Origin: Actinomycetota bacterium
GTDB taxonomy: Bacteria; Actinomycetota; Actinomycetes; Actinomycetales; Microbacteriaceae
Assembly (NCBI GenBank): GCA_020160915.1
Contig: JAIUPK010000001.1
Location: forward strand, 341,645-405,644
Length of the DNA: 64,000 nucleotides
Direction of reading: 5' to 3'
Below the pieces are notes generated by a model. It worked only from the letters and a program-made list of their open reading frames with translations. It searched no databases and was not told the origin of the DNA. The translations under genes were made by a program, and so were the position numbers. Positions 27,620-37,917 of this stretch are shown piece by piece. The first letter of the stretch is position 1. Each line of letters opens with the position of its first letter.

Positions 27620-28693
27620 CTAGTTGTTGAAGCGGAACTCCACCACGTCGCCGTCCTGCATGACGTAGTCCTTGCCCTCGATGCGAGCCTTGCCCTTGGC
27701 GCGGGCCTCGGCGATCGAGCCGGTCTCGACGAGGTCGTCGAATCCGATGACCTCCGCCTTGATGAAGCCCTTCTCGAAGTCGGTGTGGATGACGCCCGCC
27801 GCCTGCGGCGCCTTCCAGCCCTTGCCGATCGTCCAGGCGCGCGACTCCTTGGGGCCTGCGGTGAGGTAGGTCTGCAGGCCGAGGGTGTCGAAGCCGATGC
27901 GGGCGAGCTGGTCAAGACCGCTCTCCTCCTGGCCGGTGGAGGCGAGTAGCTCCGCCGCGTCCGCCTCGTCGAGATCGATGAGCTCGGACTCGAGCTTGGC
28001 GTCGAGGAACACGGCGTGAGCTGGCGCGACAAGGGCTGCGAGCGCGGCCTTCTTGGCGGCATCCGTCAGTATCGCCTCGTCGACGTTGAAGACGTAGATG
28101 AACGGCTTCGCGGTGAGCAGCCCGAGCTCGCGAATCGGGTCGAGGTCGAGACCGGATGCGCTCAGCGGCTTGCCCGAGTCCAGAACCTTCTGCGCGGCGA
28201 GGGCGGTCTCCAGCACGACCGGTTCGGCGCGCTTGGTCTTGACCTCCTTCTCGTAGCGCTCGATCGCCTTCGTGAGCGTCTGCAGGTCGGCGAGGATCAG
28301 CTCAGTGTTGATGGTCTCCATGTCGGATGCCGCATCCACTCGCCCGTCGACATGCACGACATCGGCGTCGGTGAAGCCGCGGATGACCTGCGCAATCGCG
28401 TCGGCCTCGCGGATGTTGGCGAGGAACTTGTTGCCCAACCCCTCGCCGATGCTCGCACCCTTGACGATGCCCGCGATGTCGACGAACGACACCGGCGCGG
28501 GCAGGATGCGCTCGCTGCCGAAGATTCCCGCGAGCACCTTCAGGCGCGGGTCGGGCAGGTTCACCACCCCGACGTTGGGCTCGATGGTCGCGAACGGGTA
28601 GTTCGCCGCCAGCACCGAATTCTTGGTCAGCGCATTGAACAGGGTGGACTTGCCGACATTGGGCAGTCCGACGATCGCGATAGTGAGAGCCAC
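27620..28693 (-). CDS. ychF: YchF/Ola1-family P-loop NTPase
   Basis: A 357-residue YchF. The P-loop GLPNVGKS lies at residues 9-16, the conserved GIVKGASIGEGLGNKFL follows, and the atypical NVDE replaces the guanine-specific NKxD, as expected for a family that prefers ATP. The C-terminal TGS domain ends in GDVVEFRFNN. The GTG at 28693 gives the normal length; the upstream open frame is noise. YchF associates with ribosomes and affects oxidative-stress responses. Its 3' end is duplicated downstream. Confidence 0.97.
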   Translation of the reverse strand: MALTIAIVGLPNVGKSTLFNALTKNSVLAANYPFATIEPNVGVVNLPDPRLKVLAGIFGSERILPAPVSFVDIAGIVKGASIGEGLGNKFLANIREADAIAQVIRGFTDADVVHVDGRVDAASDMETINTELILADLQTLTKAIERYEKEVKTKRAEPVVLETALAAQKVLDSGKPLSASGLDLDPIRELGLLTAKPFIYVFNVDEAILTDAAKKAALAALVAPAHAVFLDAKLESELIDLDEADAAELLASTGQEESGLDQLARIGFDTLGLQTYLTAGPKESRAWTIGKGWKAPQAAGVIHTDFEKGFIKAEVIGFDDLVETGSIAEARAKGKARIEGKDYVMQDGDVVEFRFNN

Positions 28694-28781
28694 GATCAAC
28701 AAGGTTAGCGGCGCGGAGCTGGGGCTCGGGTCGCTGACGGGATACAGTCGGCACGGAGGCCGCCATCCGGGGCGCGATGCG

Positions 28782-29873
28782 ATGAGAAGGTTCGGTGCCA
28801 CAGCGGTGCTCGCAGTCGTGGGCGTGCTCGCCCTGCCCACAGCGGCACAGGCCTCGACGATCACCGTCGACCCACCCATCCCGCTGGTCGGCAACCCCTA
28901 CGCCGCCGCAATTGACCCGACAAGCTCGACCGCGCTGGTCGTGATCCCGGACGCCAACCTGCTGGTCTCCTACGACCTCACCACAGCGACCGCGACCAGT
29001 GTCCCGGTGGGAAGCGTGCCGGTCGCCGTCGCGATCTCGCCGGACGGCAGCGTGGCGTTCGTCTCCAACGGGTCGTCGAACACGGTGACACGTCTCGCAC
29101 TGCCCGCGCTGACGTCGCTGGGGGATGTCGCGGTCGCCTCCCCGAACGGCATCGCCTTCACCCCGGACGGAGCAACCGCCTACGTCGTGAGCGTGACGAC
29201 GAACTCGGTCGCCGTGATCGATGTCGCCACCGGGGCACTCGGCTCTCCGATTCCGGTAGGCGATCAGCCTGTGGGTGTGGCGCTGACCCCCGACGGCGCG
29301 CTCGGCTACGTCACCAACAGCGCGGCCGACACCGTGACCGTCTTCGAGGTGGCCACCGGACTGGTCATCGGGACGACCGTCGTGGGCGCGACGCCGTGGA
29401 GCATCCAGGTCTCGCCGAACGGATCCGAGGTGTACGTCACGAACGTGCACAGCGACTCGGTGTCAGTGATCAGCGTCGCCACCGGCACGGTGGTCGCCAC
29501 TATCGCGGTCGGCGTCGGACCGAACGGGCTCGCCTTCAGCCCGGACGGGTCACTCGCGCTGGTGACCTCCTCAGCAGGCGACTCCGCATGGCCGATCGAT
29601 GTCGCCTCGCGGACCACAGGCGCCCCGATCGGGGTCGGCGAGTACCCGCTGTTCGTGACGTTCGCTCCCAACGGCGCGACCGCCTACACCTCCGACACCG
29701 AGGGATCACAGCTCTCGGTGTTACGGTTCGATCCCCCGCTCGGCCGGCCCGCACCGGGACTCGCCGCGACCGGCCTCGAACTCGGTCTCGCTCCCGCGAG
29801 CGGGGTGATCGGCCTGCTCACCGGATTGACTCTTGTCACGGTGGAGCGCCGCCGTCGGATCCGGCACACCTAG
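28782..29873 (+). CDS. Secreted YVTN-type beta-propeller protein with LAxTG-like anchor
   Basis: A 363-residue surface protein. A signal peptide ends around AQASTITV. The body is about seven repeats of the YVTN type, recognised by recurring VAISPDGS, YVTNSAADTVTV and IAVGVGPNGLAFSPDGS. The C-terminus reads LAATG, a hydrophobic segment, then ERRRR, the layout of a sortase substrate with the LAxTG motif of class E sortases. The role is probably structural or binding at the cell surface. No sortase is in the window. It is divergent from ychF, with 88 bp between them. Confidence 0.85.
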   Translation: MRRFGATAVLAVVGVLALPTAAQASTITVDPPIPLVGNPYAAAIDPTSSTALVVIPDANLLVSYDLTTATATSVPVGSVPVAVAISPDGSVAFVSNGSSNTVTRLALPALTSLGDVAVASPNGIAFTPDGATAYVVSVTTNSVAVIDVATGALGSPIPVGDQPVGVALTPDGALGYVTNSAADTVTVFEVATGLVIGTTVVGATPWSIQVSPNGSEVYVTNVHSDSVSVISVATGTVVATIAVGVGPNGLAFSPDGSLALVTSSAGDSAWPIDVASRTTGAPIGVGEYPLFVTFAPNGATAYTSDTEGSQLSVLRFDPPLGRPAPGLAATGLELGLAPASGVIGLLTGLTLVTVERRRRIRHT

Positions 29874-29918
29874 CGAGTCCTACCCGCCTAAGTCGGGGGC
29901 CGGTGCGACGATCGACTT

Positions 29919-30512
29919 GTGCCGCTGGACTTCACCGCAATCGACTTCGAGACCGCCAACAACTCCCCTGCGAGCGCCTGCTCGGTCGGTCTGGTGAAGG
30001 TTCGCGACGGCCGCGTGGTTGACTCGGCCTACTGGCTGATCAGGCCGCCGTTCGGCCACGATGCGTTCCTCGAGTGGAACGTGCGCATCCACGGCATCAT
30101 GGCTGCGGATGTCACGGACGCCCTGCTCTGGAGCGAGCAGCTTCACGACCTGCAGTCGTTCGCCGAGAACGACGTACTGGTCGCCCACAACGCGGGATTC
30201 GACATGGGCGTCATCGCCGCGGCGAGCGCCGCCTCCTTCGTACCCACTCCGACGTACGACTACCTCTGCAGCCTGCAGGTGGCGCGTCGCACCTACCACC
30301 TCGACTCCTACAAGCTGCCGTCTGCCGCGATGGCCGCCGGCTTCGAGGACTTCACCCACCACAACGCACTGGCCGACGCCGAGGCGTGCGCCGCGATCAT
30401 CGTGCACGCGGCCGACCGGCACGGGGCATCCGATGTCGCCGAACTGGCCACCGCGGTCGGGGCACAGCTCAAGCGCGTCGGCGCGCCCCTTCAGCCGGTG
30501 CCGGTCGAGTAG
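29919..30512 (+). CDS. DEDDh 3'-5' exonuclease (DnaQ-like)
   Basis: A 197-residue exonuclease-fold protein. Exo I is IDFET (Asp9 and Glu11), Exo II lies around LVAHNAGFDM, and Exo III is HNALADAEA with the DEDDh histidine. It resembles the epsilon-like stand-alone exonucleases of actinobacteria, which trim DNA or RNA ends; the substrate is not known. The GTG at 29919 is the only start before Exo I. The final codons and TAG stop are supplied by the REP-like element that begins at 30503. Confidence 0.9.
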   Translation: MPLDFTAIDFETANNSPASACSVGLVKVRDGRVVDSAYWLIRPPFGHDAFLEWNVRIHGIMAADVTDALLWSEQLHDLQSFAENDVLVAHNAGFDMGVIAAASAASFVPTPTYDYLCSLQVARRTYHLDSYKLPSAAMAAGFEDFTHHNALADAEACAAIIVHAADRHGASDVAELATAVGAQLKRVGAPLQPVPVE

Positions 30513-30577
30513 GCCGAAGGCCGTATCGAGACCTCCGCGGGTTTCGATACGGCGCTGCGCGCCCACTCAACCAGCGG
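30503..30577. repeat. REP-like inverted pair D, between exonuclease and mmsA 3' ends
   Basis: Two opposed units at 30503-30533 and 30540-30577. The left unit contains the last codons and stop of the exonuclease gene, and the right unit ends exactly at the mmsA stop. It probably works as a bidirectional hairpin between convergent genes. Confidence 0.85.
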
Positions 30578-32071
30578 CTACCCGTTCTGCGGGAAGCCCA
30601 GGTTGATGCCGCCGTGGCTCGGGTCCAACCACCGCGAGGTGACCGCCTTCTGGCGCGTGAAGAAGTGGATGGCGTCGGGCCCGTAGGCCTTCGTGTCACC
30701 GAACAGCGAGTCCTTCCAGCCACCGAAGGAGAAGTAGCCCACCGGCACCGGGATCGGCACGTTGATGCCGACCATGCCCACGGTCACCTCGCGCTGGAAG
30801 CGGCGGGCCGCTCCCCCGTCGTTGGTGAAGATGGCGGTGCCGTTGCCGTACTGGCTGGAGTTGATGAGCGCGAGACCCTCGTCGTAGGTCGCGACGCGCA
30901 CGATCGACAGCACCGGTCCGAAGATCTCGTGCTTGTAGACGTCGGAGTCGGTGGAGACATTGTCGATGAGCGTCGGGCCGAGCCAGAAGCCATCCTTGCC
31001 ACCATCCGCCTGGATGCCACGGCCGTCGACCACGACGGTCGCTCCATCCTTCGTGGCGATGTCGATGTAGCTCGCGACCTTGTCGCGGTGCTCCTTCGTG
31101 ATGAGGGGACCCATGTCGCAGCCGCGGGTTCCGTCGCCGACCTTCAGGCCTGACATGCGCTCCTGGATCTTGGCGATCAGCTCGTCGGCCACCGGCTCGA
31201 CGGCCACCACGACGGAGATCGCCATGCAACGCTCGCCGGCCGAGCCGAAGCCCGCGTTGACGGCGGAGTCAGCGACGAGGTCGAGGTCGGCGTCGGGCAG
31301 CACGAGCATGTGGTTCTTCGCGCCACCGAGGGCCTGCACCCGCTTGCCATGGTGAGAGGCCGTCTCGTAGATGTACTTGGCGATGGGAGTGGACCCTACG
31401 AACGAGATCGCCTGCACATCGGGGTGCTCGAGCAGGGCATCCACCGACTCCTTGTCGCCGTGCACGACGTTGAACACGCCGTCGGGCAGGCCAGCCTCCT
31501 TGAGCAGCTTCGCCATCCAGATGGCGGCCGACGGGTCCTTCTCGCTCGGCTTCAGCACGACGGTGTTGCCCGCGGCGATCGCGATGGGGAAGAACCAGAG
31601 CGGCACCATGGCCGGGAAGTTGAACGGGCTGATGATGCCCACGACCCCGAGCGGCTGGTGCAGCGAGTAGACGTCGACACCGGTCGACACGTTCTCGGAG
31701 TACTCGCCCTTCATGAGGTGCGGGATGGATGTCGCGAACTCGACGACCTCGAGCCCGCGGGCCACCTCGCCCAGCGCGTCACTCGTGACCTTGCCGTGCT
31801 CGTTGGTGAGGATCGCGGCGACCTCGGACTTGCGTGCGTTGAGCAGCTCGCGGAAGGCGAAGAGCACGGTCTGGCGCTTGGCCAGCGAGGAGTCGGCCCA
31901 GGCGGGGAAGGCGGCCTTCGCGGCCTGCACGGCGACGTCGACATCGGCGACGGTCGCCAGGCGCACCTCGCGCGAGACGGTGCCCTCGGCGGGGTTGTAC
32001 ACGGGCGCCGTGCGGGTCGAGGCGCCGGCCGCGGCCGCTCCGTTGATCCAGTGGTCGAGGACTTCAGTCAT
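30578..32071 (-). CDS. mmsA: CoA-acylating methylmalonate-semialdehyde dehydrogenase
   Basis: A 497-residue aldehyde dehydrogenase of the MmsA/IolA type, which oxidises (methyl)malonate semialdehyde to propionyl- or acetyl-CoA in valine or inositol breakdown. The catalytic cysteine is in GERCMAIS at about residue 282. SLFGDTKAYGPDAIHFFT near the C-terminus is characteristic of this subfamily. The ATG at 32071 gives a normal N-terminus. The LysR regulator gene upstream on the same strand is a possible controller. No other valine or inositol genes are adjacent. Confidence 0.93.
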   Translation of the reverse strand: MTEVLDHWINGAAAAGASTRTAPVYNPAEGTVSREVRLATVADVDVAVQAAKAAFPAWADSSLAKRQTVLFAFRELLNARKSEVAAILTNEHGKVTSDALGEVARGLEVVEFATSIPHLMKGEYSENVSTGVDVYSLHQPLGVVGIISPFNFPAMVPLWFFPIAIAAGNTVVLKPSEKDPSAAIWMAKLLKEAGLPDGVFNVVHGDKESVDALLEHPDVQAISFVGSTPIAKYIYETASHHGKRVQALGGAKNHMLVLPDADLDLVADSAVNAGFGSAGERCMAISVVVAVEPVADELIAKIQERMSGLKVGDGTRGCDMGPLITKEHRDKVASYIDIATKDGATVVVDGRGIQADGGKDGFWLGPTLIDNVSTDSDVYKHEIFGPVLSIVRVATYDEGLALINSSQYGNGTAIFTNDGGAARRFQREVTVGMVGINVPIPVPVGYFSFGGWKDSLFGDTKAYGPDAIHFFTRQKAVTSRWLDPSHGGINLGFPQNG

Positions 32072-32167
32072 GGCACGCTCTCTTCGTCGCGGTTCGTGTT
32101 GGTGTGGTCCCAGTCTGGAGCCCGGGTGATCTGCATTCAAGAGCTATTCATGCACAGGCAATGTGCA

Positions 32168-33088
32168 CTATCGCACAGGCAGCAACTCGGCCGCGCGCTG
32201 CCTGACCTCGGCAAAGAACGCATCGCGCACCACCCGCACCGCTTCGACTCCGAGGCTGTCCTTGCGCACCGACAGCGAGAACATCAGACGGAAGTCGACC
32301 TCGTCGGGCAGCACGGGCGCCAACCGCGGGTCCGACTCGGCCATGAACGCGTGCAGCAGTCCGATGCCCGCCCCGCTGCGGGTCGCCTCCAGCTGGGCGA
32401 ACACGTTGGTTGAGCCGAAACCCACGTGCATGCCGTTGAGCACGGGAGCGAGGTCGAGTTCGCGCACCGTGAGCAGGGCATCCACATAGAAGACGAGCGG
32501 ATGCCGCTCCAGGTCGCCGAGCGACACGATCGGTGGGTGCGCGGCGAGGTAGTCGCGCGAGGCGTACAGCCTCAAGGCGTAGGGCGCGAGGGCCTCGGCC
32601 GTCAGCCGCGAACTCGTCGCGGACCCGACGGTGACCGCGATGTCGAAGCCGGAGCCGCGCAGGCTCAGCGGGCTCGTCGAGGTGACCAGTTCGACAGTGA
32701 TGCCGGGATGCTCGGCCTGAACCCGCACCAGACAGGGGGCGACGAAGACGGTTCCGAACCCCTCGGGCGCGACGATGCGCACGGTGCCGCGGGGGCCGTC
32801 GGCTCCCCCTGATGCCGCGTCGACGACCTGCTCGACGACGTGCTCGAGCCCTGCGGCTCGCGCCGCGACATCCCGACCGATCACCGTCAACTCCCAGCCG
32901 TCGGCACCGCGGTCGAGCAGTCGCACGCCCAGTGCCGACTCCAACCGGTCGATGCGTCTGCGCACCGTGGTGTGATCGACACCGAGCAGTGTGGCGGCGG
33001 AGACAAGCCTGCCCGACCGTGCCACGGCGAGCAGATAGCGCAGGTCGTCGGTGCTCACATCGAGCGGATGCGGAACCGACGCGGTCAT
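32168..33088 (-). CDS. LysR-family transcriptional regulator
   Basis: A 306-residue LysR-type regulator. The winged helix-turn-helix lies at about residues 14-75 (DLRYLLAVARSGRLVSAATLLG, then VRRRIDRLESALGVRLLDR), followed by a periplasmic-binding-like effector domain. It lies 96 bp upstream of mmsA and in the same orientation, so it may regulate mmsA, although LysR genes are more often divergent from their targets. It is divergent from rmuC with 84 bp between. Confidence 0.92.
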   Translation of the reverse strand: MTASVPHPLDVSTDDLRYLLAVARSGRLVSAATLLGVDHTTVRRRIDRLESALGVRLLDRGADGWELTVIGRDVAARAAGLEHVVEQVVDAASGGADGPRGTVRIVAPEGFGTVFVAPCLVRVQAEHPGITVELVTSTSPLSLRGSGFDIAVTVGSATSSRLTAEALAPYALRLYASRDYLAAHPPIVSLGDLERHPLVFYVDALLTVRELDLAPVLNGMHVGFGSTNVFAQLEATRSGAGIGLLHAFMAESDPRLAPVLPDEVDFRLMFSLSVRKDSLGVEAVRVVRDAFFAEVRQRAAELLPVR

Positions 33089-33172
33089 GCCACCACCCTA
33101 CGACCGACCCGGCTTGCACTGCCTCGCGGTTCGAAGCCGGGTAATGTCCGACGCCCGGGTGATACTGGGCCC

Positions 33173-34534
33173 ATGGACCCCATCCTCGCCCTCATCGTGG
33201 GACTCGCCGCCGGCGCCGTGCTCGGCGCTGCCATCGGTCTGCTCGCCGGGCGCCTGCGCGGCGCTGGGGCGGATCCCGCCGTGATCGAGGCACGGCACGC
33301 GACCGCGCTCGCACAACTGCAGGCCGACGAACAGGAGCGGCGGGCCGAGCTCGGTTCGCAGCTCGCTGCAGCGCAGGCCAGCCTCGCAGGACTCCGCGAG
33401 CAACTGCACATGGCGCAGCAGCAGTACGGTGAGGCCGTCGAGCGTGCCCAGGCTGAGGCGCAGGAGCGCGCGGCCGAGGGGAAGGTTCTTCAGGCGCTGT
33501 CTCCGGTGCAGGAGACGCTACGCACCATGCAGCAGAAGGTGCTCGACATGGAGCAGCAGCGCAGCCGCCAGCACGGCGAGCTGTCCGAGCAGTTGCGCAC
33601 CGCGACCGAGTCGGAAGAGCGACTGCGTGCGACCGCGGAATCGCTCGCATCCGCCCTGCGCAACAATGCGACCCGTGGCGTCTGGGGCGAGACCCAGTTG
33701 CGCAACCTGGTCGAATCGGCCGGCCTGCTCAACCGCGTCGACTTCACCGTGCAGACCAGCATCAGCTCCGAGTCCGGCGCGCGTCGCCCCGACATGGTGC
33801 TGCGGCTTCCCGGCGGCAAGTCGATCGCGGTCGACGCGAAGGTTCCCTACAACTCCTACATCGACGCGAGCGCCATCCCCGCGACTGCCACCGGAGAGCA
33901 GGAGGCGCGGCGCCAGAGCCTACTCGCGCAGCACGCGAAGCAGGTGCGCTCGCACGTCGACGCGCTGTCGGCCAAGAGCTACTGGACCGGCCTCGACTCG
34001 AGCCCCGAGTTCACCATGGCCTTCATTCCCAACGAGTCGCTCCTGTCGGTGGCTCTGGATCAGGATCCCGGCCTGCTCGACTACGCCTTCAGCAAGCGGG
34101 TGCTACTCGCCTCCCCCGTGAGCTTCTGGGCGACTCTGAAGACCGTCGCGTTCACCTGGCAGCAGGAGGTGCTCACCGAGGATGCCAAGCGGCTGTTCGA
34201 CCTCGGCAAGGAGCTCTTCGGTCGCATAGCCACCCTCGGAGAGCACGCCGAGAAGCTGCGTCGCTCCCTCGACTCGACCGTGGCCAACTACAACCAGTTC
34301 GCAAGCTCCCTGGAGTCCCGCGTACTGGTGACCGCCCGCAAGCTCGACCAGCTCGACGAATCCAAGATCATTCCCGCCCCCGGCGTAGTGGAAGAACGCC
34401 CCAAGCCCCTCAGCGCCATCGAGTTCGAGCTAGCCTCCCTCGATGAGCTCGAGGGAGTCGCCCGCCCCGAGCTGGAGCTTCCCGGCATGGAGCTGCCGGC
34501 CGTGCCCGCCAAGGGCAGCAAGAAGACGGCCTAG
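33173..34534 (+). CDS. rmuC: RmuC-family DNA recombination protein
   Basis: A 453-residue RmuC. It has an N-terminal membrane helix (about residues 4-25), a long coiled coil (about 40-165) and the RmuC nuclease-like domain (GVWGETQLRNLVES, RRPDMVLRLPGGKSIAVDAKVPY, then SYWTGLDSSPEFTMAFIPNE). RmuC limits inversions at short inverted repeats in E. coli. That is of interest in a genome with many REP-like palindromes. The ATG at 33173 places the membrane helix at the N-terminus. A hairpin follows the stop. Confidence 0.93.
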   Translation: MDPILALIVGLAAGAVLGAAIGLLAGRLRGAGADPAVIEARHATALAQLQADEQERRAELGSQLAAAQASLAGLREQLHMAQQQYGEAVERAQAEAQERAAEGKVLQALSPVQETLRTMQQKVLDMEQQRSRQHGELSEQLRTATESEERLRATAESLASALRNNATRGVWGETQLRNLVESAGLLNRVDFTVQTSISSESGARRPDMVLRLPGGKSIAVDAKVPYNSYIDASAIPATATGEQEARRQSLLAQHAKQVRSHVDALSAKSYWTGLDSSPEFTMAFIPNESLLSVALDQDPGLLDYAFSKRVLLASPVSFWATLKTVAFTWQQEVLTEDAKRLFDLGKELFGRIATLGEHAEKLRRSLDSTVANYNQFASSLESRVLVTARKLDQLDESKIIPAPGVVEERPKPLSAIEFELASLDELEGVARPELELPGMELPAVPAKGSKKTA

Positions 34535-34594
34535 TCGAGGTAGCCACAATGCTGGGTGCCAGCCGCTTCGCATCCAGCTTCTCGGCTACCTCGA
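34535..34594. terminator. Long hairpin between convergent rmuC and glpX
   Basis: An 11-bp perfect inverted repeat (TCGAGGTAGCC at 34535-34545, complement at 34584-34594) with a nested GCTGG/CCAGC stem. It starts right after the rmuC stop. It lacks a U-tract, so it could be a terminator-like structure or a small palindromic repeat of another family. Confidence 0.5.
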
Positions 34595-34626
34595 TGTCAC
34601 TGACGAGGGCAGACAGGTGAGACCCG

Positions 34627-35619
34627 CTAGTCGTCCAACCACTTCGCGGCGAGGTGGTCGGCCTCGACGCGGCGGATCGTGCCTGAATGAGACCGCAGCA
34701 CGATGCTTTCGGTGCGGATGATCGGCCCCAGCCGACGCACACCTCGTACGAGCCCACCATCGGTGACGCCCGTCGCAACGAAGAACGTGTTGTCACTGCG
34801 CACCAGGCTGTCAGCGTCGTAGACGTGATCGAAGAGCAGGCCCGCCGCTTCGCCCCGCGCGCGCTCCTCGTCGTCCTTCGGGGCGAGGATCGTCTGGATG
34901 ACGCCGCCCAGGGCCTTGATCGCGCACGCCGTCGCCACGCCCTCGGGGCTGCCGCCGATACCCGCGCACATGTCGATGCGCGTGCCGTAGAGGGCCGCGT
35001 TGATTCCGCCGGCCACATCGCCGTCGAGCATCAGTCGGGTGCCCGCCCCGGTGGCGCGAATCTCCTCAATGAGTCCCTCGTGCCGGGGACGGTCCAGCAC
35101 GGCGACGACGATCTCGCTCACCGGCTTGCCCTTCGCCTTCGCGAACTCGCGAATGTTCTCGCCGATGGGCTGCCGGATGTCAATGACCCCCCGGCCTTCG
35201 GCGCCGGTGACGATCTTGTTCATGTAGAACACGCTCGACGCGTCAAGCATGGTGCCCCGGTCGGATACGGCGATCATCGAGATCGCGTTCTGACGTCCGG
35301 CAGCTGTCAGCGAGGTTCCGTCGATCGGGTCGACAGCGATATCGCACGCCGGGCCCCGTCCGGTGCCCACATGCTCGCCGTTGAACAGCATCGGCGCGTT
35401 GTCCTTCTCGCCCTCGCCGATCACCACGAGCCCGTCGAAGTCGACCGTGCCGAGGAACTTGCGCATGGCATCCACGGCCGCACCGTCGGCGCCGAGCTTG
35501 TCGCCCTTGCCGATGAACGGCACGGCACGGATGGCCGCGGCTTCAGTCGCTCGCACCAACTCGAGTGCGAGGTTGCGATCGGGGTGGAGGAACAGCGTTC
35601 CGGTTTCAGAGGTCGACAT
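34627..35619 (-). CDS. glpX: Class II fructose-1,6-bisphosphatase
   Basis: A protein of about 330 residues. GlpX hydrolyses fructose 1,6-bisphosphate in gluconeogenesis. Metal-site motifs are visible: GEGEKDNAPM and DPIDGTSLT, the latter shared with the inositol monophosphatase-like fold. I prefer the ATG at 35619, which has GGGA 8 nt upstream; an ATG three codons earlier at 35628 is possible. It is divergent from the aldolase gene fba, so the reverse and forward hexose-bisphosphate enzymes sit back to back with about 130 bp between. Confidence 0.95.
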   Translation of the reverse strand: MSTSETGTLFLHPDRNLALELVRATEAAAIRAVPFIGKGDKLGADGAAVDAMRKFLGTVDFDGLVVIGEGEKDNAPMLFNGEHVGTGRGPACDIAVDPIDGTSLTAAGRQNAISMIAVSDRGTMLDASSVFYMNKIVTGAEGRGVIDIRQPIGENIREFAKAKGKPVSEIVVAVLDRPRHEGLIEEIRATGAGTRLMLDGDVAGGINAALYGTRIDMCAGIGGSPEGVATACAIKALGGVIQTILAPKDDEERARGEAAGLLFDHVYDADSLVRSDNTFFVATGVTDGGLVRGVRRLGPIIRTESIVLRSHSGTIRRVEADHLAAKWLDD

Positions 35620-35749
35620 GGAAAACATCCCGTGAAAGAGCCGAACGCTGTGGTGGAGTTCAATCGGCGAACCAACGCCCGTCCAGCCTAGCGTTCGCCC
35701 TCGCTAGACTTTTGTTTCGGACACCACCCGCATTCCAAGGAGACCATCG

Positions 35750-36774
<1,025 letters not shown>

Positions 36775-36778
<4 letters not shown>

Positions 36779-37917
36779 GGCGCGTCGCGGGGGGCGATCC
36801 GGAACGAGATTCCGTGTCGCCCCACCTCGAGATCATCCACGGCCGTCTTCAGCGTGAGGTAGTACGGCGCCAAGTGCATGATGCGCCTGCCCTCGGGCAG
36901 CGCCATGTCGAGGCTCACCGCGACGGCCGTCGCTCCATCGGGCGCTTTGCGCAACTCGACCATCAGTGACCCGGTGTCGGTACCGGGGGCGGCAAGTACT
37001 GCCTCCAGAAGCCCACGCAGTGCGGTGCGCTGCGGACTGTTCATGCGGCGCGCAAGGCGCTCCGGGTCGACGACGACGAGCCGGGACCCTTGTGCTATCG
37101 AATCGAGCCAGCTCACCGACCCCTGAGTCACCAGGTCATCGCGCAGCCGCCGCGCGATCTGCCCGGCAAGAGCGCGGCTCTCGGGGGTCACCCGGCCCGT
37201 GTCAGCGAGGGACTCCAGGAAGGGCACCGCGCGAGCGGTCAGCTGCGCCAGGGTCACCCGCTCGATCTGCTCGGCCGCCTCGTCGCGCACCTCGCGCCCG
37301 GCGACCATCAGCCGTGAGGGGCTCTGCAGCAGCGGGAGCATCGTACTGACAACCCCGTAGGAGAAGGTCACCATCGACGCGAGGGAGAGCACCGCCGGCG
37401 CTGAGACGATCACGGCCGATCCGACCGGCCCCCACGCACCGGATGTGGGATACACGACGAGGAGCGCAATGGTGGTGACCACAATCGTCGCAGTTCCACC
37501 GACAGCGATCAGTACCCGGCCGGGCAGGTACGGCCCGAGGCTGACGATGGCAAGGGCTAAGGAGCTCGGCGCCCACCACAGTTCTATGGTGAAGTCGCTG
37601 CTCGCGTAGCCGAGGGCCGAGACAATGACTCCGGTCGCCGACAGCGCGAGCGCGACCGAGGCGATACCCCATCCGATCGGTCGACGAATCGGCCGGGTGG
37701 CCAGATGAACCAACAGCGGGGATGCCACGCACGAGAGCAGCGCGACGATCTGGAGCACCGGCATGCTCGACAGCCCCCACGTCAGCACGATCGCGGGAGT
37801 GGCAGCGACCACCATGATGCCCGCCACTGCGAGCGGCACCAGCGGCCCAGTGAACCAGCTCAGCGGATCCACCTGTTGCGCGGAGAGCGCGAAGTACCGT
37901 CGGTCAGCTCTCGCCAT
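36775..37917 (-). CDS. Membrane protein with degenerate histidine-kinase-like C-terminus
   Basis: A 380-residue protein with about seven hydrophobic segments (residues 25-200), a helical linker (EVRDEAAEQIERVTLAQLTA) and a C-terminal domain whose pattern (NSPQRTALRGLLEAVLAA, later MHLAPYYLTLKTAVDDL) recalls a sensor-kinase catalytic domain without recognisable N or G boxes. The ATG at 37917 is chosen for its GAGGAG 7 nt upstream. It overlaps the end of the true kinase gene by 14 bp, so the two are co-expressed. It may be a pseudokinase partner; that is inference. Confidence 0.65.
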
